Assembly (NCBI RefSeq): GCF_006491645.1 | Contig: NZ_VDCZ01000015.1 | Location: 29,425 to 93,424, forward strand | Length of the DNA: 64,000 nt | From: Flavobacterium profundi | GTDB lineage: Bacteria; Bacteroidota; Bacteroidia; Flavobacteriales; Flavobacteriaceae | Direction of reading: 5' to 3' | Part shown: positions 60,995 to 64,000 of the stretch, piece after piece | How the letters are laid out: each line of letters starts with the position of its first letter | How positions within the stretch are numbered: the first letter of the stretch is position 1 | Program-made: the position numbers and the translations under genes | Notes under the pieces: generated by a model | What the model saw: only the letters and a program-made list of their open reading frames with translations | The model's database searches: none | Told to the model about the DNA's origin: nothing

Positions 60995-63832
60995 ATGTCT
61001 GACAAAAGAGTTATAAGAATCAATAAAGTTTTAAGGGAGTTAAACATTTCTCTAGATAGAGCTGTGGACTTTTTAAAAGAAAAGGATCATGAAATTGAAG
61101 CAAGTCCAAATGCTAAAATATCTCAAGAGGAATACGATGTCTTATGCAGTCAATTTTCTGCCGATAAAGGCAAGAAAGTAGCCTCTCTTGAAGTAAGTGA
61201 AGAAAAGAAAAAGGAGAAAGAAGCACTTAAAAAAGAGCTAGAAAAAGAGGTTGAGATTAAACGTCAGCAAGAAGAACTGCAGAAACAAGAAGTAATTAAA
61301 GCAAGAGCTTCTTTAGCAGGTCCTAAAGCGGTTGGAAAAATCGATTTAAATCCAAAAAAGGTTGAACCAAAACAAGAAACTCCCGTTGTTGAGGAAAAAC
61401 CTGTAGTTGTTGAAGCGCAAAAAGAAGAGCCAAAAGTGGTGGTTGAAGAGCAACCAAAGGTGGAGCCTGAAAAGCCAATTGTAAAAACGGTTGAAAGAAC
61501 AGTTGAAAAAGTAGAGCAACCTAAAGTGGTTACCAATGCTTCTGTTGAAAAAAACAACCCTACTCAAGAGGCTACAGAAGATGATAAAATTGCTACCAAT
61601 TATCAAAAACTTTCTGGAGCTACTTTTACTGGGCAAAAGATTGATTTAAGTCAGTTCAATAAACCTAAGAAGAAAATTGAACCTCGAAAAGATATTAAAA
61701 AGCCAGGTGATGCAAAAGGGTCTAATGCAGGTGGAGTAAATAATAACAATAATAATAACAATAACAATTCGAACAAGAATAAGAGAAAAAGAATAACGAA
61801 GCCAGTTCCTGGGGCAAATAATAATAATGCTACAGGGCCACAAGCTGGTGGAGGTGTTAAAAAAGATTTCTCTAAAGATCGTTTTAATAAAGGTAAAAAA
61901 GTTGTTGTTCAAAAAACAGAACCAACTGAAGAAGAAGTAAAAAACCAAATTAAAGAAACTCTTGAAAGACTTCAAGGGAAAGGTAAAAAAGGTTCTAAAG
62001 CAGCAAAATACAGAAAAGATAAAAGGGAATCACACCGTCAACGTGTTGATGATGAGTTACAACAACAAGACTTAGAAAGTAAAATCTTAAAAGTAACGGA
62101 GTTTGTAACTGTTGGTGAGATTGCTTCTTTAATGGATGTTCCAATTACAAAAGTGATTGGAACCTGTATGTCACTTGGAATCATGGTTACCATGAACCAA
62201 CGATTAGATGCTGAAACGTTATCTATTGTTGCCGATGAATTTGGTTATGAAGTAGAATTTATTACTACTGATATTGAAGAAGCTGCTGAAGTTGTTGTAG
62301 ATAACCCAGAAGATTTAGTACACAGGGCTCCAATCGTAACGGTAATGGGTCACGTGGATCACGGTAAAACATCTTTGTTAGATTACATTCGTAAAGAAAA
62401 TGTTATCGCTGGTGAGTCGGGTGGAATTACCCAACATATTGGTGCGTATGGTGTAGAGTTAGATAATGGTCAAAAAATTGCTTTCTTAGATACTCCTGGT
62501 CACGAAGCCTTTACAGCTATGCGTGCTCGTGGTGCTCAAGTTACAGATATTGCTATTATTGTAATTGCTGCTGACGACGATATCATGCCACAAACCAAAG
62601 AGGCAATCAGTCATGCACAAGCTGCTGGAGTACCCATGATTTTTGCTATTAATAAAGTGGATAAGCCAACGGCTAACCCTGAAAAAATTAAAGAAAAATT
62701 AGCAGGAATGAATCTTTTAGTAGAAGATTGGGGTGGAAAATACCAATCTCATGATATCTCTGCTAAAACAGGTTTAGGTGTTAAAGAATTATTAGAAAAA
62801 GTATTATTAGAGGCTGAAGTTCTAGAACTAAAAGCAAATCCTAATAGAAATGCTCTAGGAACGGTTGTGGAAGCACAATTAGACAAAGGACGTGGTTATG
62901 TAACTACTATTTTAGTACAAGCGGGTACTTTGAAAATTGGAGACTATATGTTGGCGGGTAAAAATCATGGTAAGATTAAAGCTATGTTTGATGAGCGTGG
63001 ACATAATGTTACAGAAGCAGGGCCATCAACACCCGTATCAATTTTAGGTTTGGATGGAGCTCCTACAGCGGGTGATAAATTCAATGTATATGATGATGAA
63101 AGAGAGGCGAAACAAATTGCTGCAAAAAGAACGCAATTGCAACGTGAACAATCGGTTCGTACACAAAAGCACATTACATTAGCTGAAATTGGTCGTCGTA
63201 TTGCTTTAGGTCAGTTTAAAGAACTAAACATAATTTTAAAAGGAGACGTAGATGGATCGGTAGAAGCGTTATCGGATTCCTTCTCTAAATTGTCTACCGA
63301 AGAAATTCAAATTAATATTATTCATAAAGGTGTTGGTGCTATCACCGAATCGGATGTGTTGTTAGCATCTGCTTCTGATGCAATTATTATTGGATTTAAC
63401 GTGCGTCCACAAGGAAATGCAAAAGCATTAGCTGAGAAAGAAGAAATTGATATCCGTAATTATTCTATTATTTATGCAGCTATCGATGATTTGAAAGATG
63501 CTATGGAAGGAATGCTTTCACCAGAATTAAAAGAAGAAATTACTGGTACTGCTGAAATTCGTGAGTTATTCAAAATTTCCAAAGTGGGAACTATTGCGGG
63601 ATGTATGGTTACAGATGGTAAGATTTATCGAAATTCACAAATTCGTTTAATTCGAGAAGGTGTGGTTATCTACACAGGTGAATTAGCTACTTTAAAACGT
63701 TTTAAAGATGATGTTAAAGAAGTGTCAAAAGGATATGATTGTGGTATGCAGATTAAAAACTACAATGATCTTAAAGAGCTAGACTTAATTGAAGCTTTCC
63801 AAGAAGTAGAAGTGAAGAAAAAATTGAAATAA
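60995..63832 (+). CDS. infB: translation initiation factor IF-2
   Basis: IF-2 places fMet-tRNA on the 30S subunit and drives subunit joining. The 945-residue protein has an IF2-N-type helical start (about 1-55), a long Glu/Lys/Pro-rich linker with an Asn-rich stretch near residues 250-260, a second IF2-N domain near 375-425 and the GTPase domain from about 447 (GHVDHGKTS, DTPGHEAF, NKVDK, SAKTG). Domains II, III and the C-terminal fMet-tRNA-binding domain follow. It ends the operon 19 bases before a strong terminator. Confidence 0.97.
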   Translation: MSDKRVIRINKVLRELNISLDRAVDFLKEKDHEIEASPNAKISQEEYDVLCSQFSADKGKKVASLEVSEEKKKEKEALKKELEKEVEIKRQQEELQKQEVIKARASLAGPKAVGKIDLNPKKVEPKQETPVVEEKPVVVEAQKEEPKVVVEEQPKVEPEKPIVKTVERTVEKVEQPKVVTNASVEKNNPTQEATEDDKIATNYQKLSGATFTGQKIDLSQFNKPKKKIEPRKDIKKPGDAKGSNAGGVNNNNNNNNNNSNKNKRKRITKPVPGANNNNATGPQAGGGVKKDFSKDRFNKGKKVVVQKTEPTEEEVKNQIKETLERLQGKGKKGSKAAKYRKDKRESHRQRVDDELQQQDLESKILKVTEFVTVGEIASLMDVPITKVIGTCMSLGIMVTMNQRLDAETLSIVADEFGYEVEFITTDIEEAAEVVVDNPEDLVHRAPIVTVMGHVDHGKTSLLDYIRKENVIAGESGGITQHIGAYGVELDNGQKIAFLDTPGHEAFTAMRARGAQVTDIAIIVIAADDDIMPQTKEAISHAQAAGVPMIFAINKVDKPTANPEKIKEKLAGMNLLVEDWGGKYQSHDISAKTGLGVKELLEKVLLEAEVLELKANPNRNALGTVVEAQLDKGRGYVTTILVQAGTLKIGDYMLAGKNHGKIKAMFDERGHNVTEAGPSTPVSILGLDGAPTAGDKFNVYDDEREAKQIAAKRTQLQREQSVRTQKHITLAEIGRRIALGQFKELNIILKGDVDGSVEALSDSFSKLSTEEIQINIIHKGVGAITESDVLLASASDAIIIGFNVRPQGNAKALAEKEEIDIRNYSIIYAAIDDLKDAMEGMLSPELKEEITGTAEIRELFKISKVGTIAGCMVTDGKIYRNSQIRLIREGVVIYTGELATLKRFKDDVKEVSKGYDCGMQIKNYNDLKELDLIEAFQEVEVKKKLK

Positions 63833-63850
63833 GAAATTTCATTTGATATA

Positions 63851-63882
63851 AAAAAACCAAGCTATTTTAGCTTGGTTTTTTT
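63851..63882 (+). terminator. terminator of the rimP-nusA-infB operon
   Basis: A perfect 14-bp stem (AAAAAACCAAGCTA with TAGCTTGGTTTTTT) with a 3-base loop and T run, 18 bases after the infB stop. Confidence 0.95.
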
Positions 63883-63889
63883 ATATGAT

Positions 63890-64000
63890 TGTCTTGTCCT
63901 GAAAAAAGTTGACTACAAAAATAGAATTATGTCAACATTAAAAGATTCTCAAAAATTAAAGAGAGCTCCACAATTTTATAGTGAAGCATTTAAACGACAA
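63890..64000 (+). mobile_element. left end of an IS3-family-like insertion sequence (cut by window edge)
   Basis: Right after the infB terminator the sequence TGTCCTGAAAAAAGTTGACT resembles the terminal inverted repeat of IS3-type elements (the left end lies at about 63890-63895). A transposase-like reading frame begins at 63929 with the same polarity. The element continues past the window, so its other end and target duplication cannot be seen. Confidence 0.7.
63929..64000 (+). CDS. partial IS3-type transposase OrfA
   Basis: The first 24 codons of a reading frame: MSTLKDSQKLKRAPQFYSEA followed by FKRQ, matching the N-terminus of IS3-family OrfA helix-turn-helix proteins (FYSEAFKRQ is typical). 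The rest lies outside the window. It begins 38 bases inside the presumed element end. Confidence 0.7.
   Translation, partial: MSTLKDSQKLKRAPQFYSEAFKRQ

Noticed and set aside
61739..61780. AAT/AAC microsatellite-like run in infB as a contingency locus
   Set aside because: It is an in-frame Asn-rich linker of IF-2 using mixed AAT and AAC codons, so slippage is unlikely to switch the gene.

Overview
The window is a low-GC chromosomal segment from a member of the Bacteroidota, most likely Flavobacteriaceae and Flavobacterium or a close relative. The evidence is TAnnTTTG-type promoter elements with an upstream TTG, little Shine-Dalgarno signal, type IX secretion (T9SS) C-terminal sorting domains, a DUF2723 protein, DUF3127 and VF530 proteins, and the Asn-rich N-terminal region of IF2. 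Most of it is ordinary housekeeping DNA, with several accessory islands.

Layout. 1-3.8 kb: envelope genes (small membrane protein, CNNM/CBS transporter, PpiD-like SurA/parvulin chaperone). 3.8-6.1 kb: accessory island with a 42-bp tandem repeat array, a putative immunity protein and a broken Rhs C-terminal toxin fragment. 6.1-11.1 kb: Rieske-like lipoprotein, greA, HIT protein, orphan histidine kinase, flavin reductase, DUF3127 protein, aat and a small membrane protein. 11.1-18 kb: a thiamin operon read leftwards, thiS-thiC-thiE/tenI-like-thiD-thiE-thiG-thiH-thiF, behind a TPP riboswitch. 18-21 kb: an unknown gene, a second copy of the repeat array and an FG-GAP T9SS protein. 21-28.5 kb: VF530, tag, a giant TraB/GumN protein, then rplM-rpsI-rpsB-tsf. 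28.8-36 kb: LacI regulator, PnuC-like transporter, serine hydrolase, a coiled-coil surface protein and a T9SS metzincin-like protease. 36-46 kb: a glycan or small-molecule region with two converging units: GT4/nucleoside phosphorylase/GT2 on plus, and nucleotidyltransferase/B12-radical SAM/methyltransferase/B12-radical SAM/ABC exporter/GT4 on minus. 46-58 kb: secreted unknowns, polA, surface protein, metallophosphoesterase, a thioredoxin fold without its cysteines, polysaccharide deacetylase and the DUF2723 glycosyltransferase. 58-64 kb: tRNA-Gln, universal stress protein, rimP-nusA-infB, and the left end of an IS3-like element cut by the window edge.

Working together. The thi genes encode HMP-P synthesis (ThiC), thiazole synthesis (ThiS/F/G/H), HMP kinase (ThiD) and coupling (ThiE), with TPP feedback on one long transcript. 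The start codon of thiS lies in a hairpin that fits translational control. The two loci for transcription elongation factors (greA and rimP-nusA-infB) each carry a 9-bp, terminator-like hairpin between promoter and first codon, which suggests leader attenuation. The best candidate for an undescribed pathway is the six-gene, overlapping B12-radical SAM/methyltransferase/nucleotidyltransferase/exporter operon at 38.8-46.1 kb. The most unusual non-coding feature is the 42/43-bp tandem array present at two loci 14.6 kb apart, each lying downstream of a minus-strand accessory gene.
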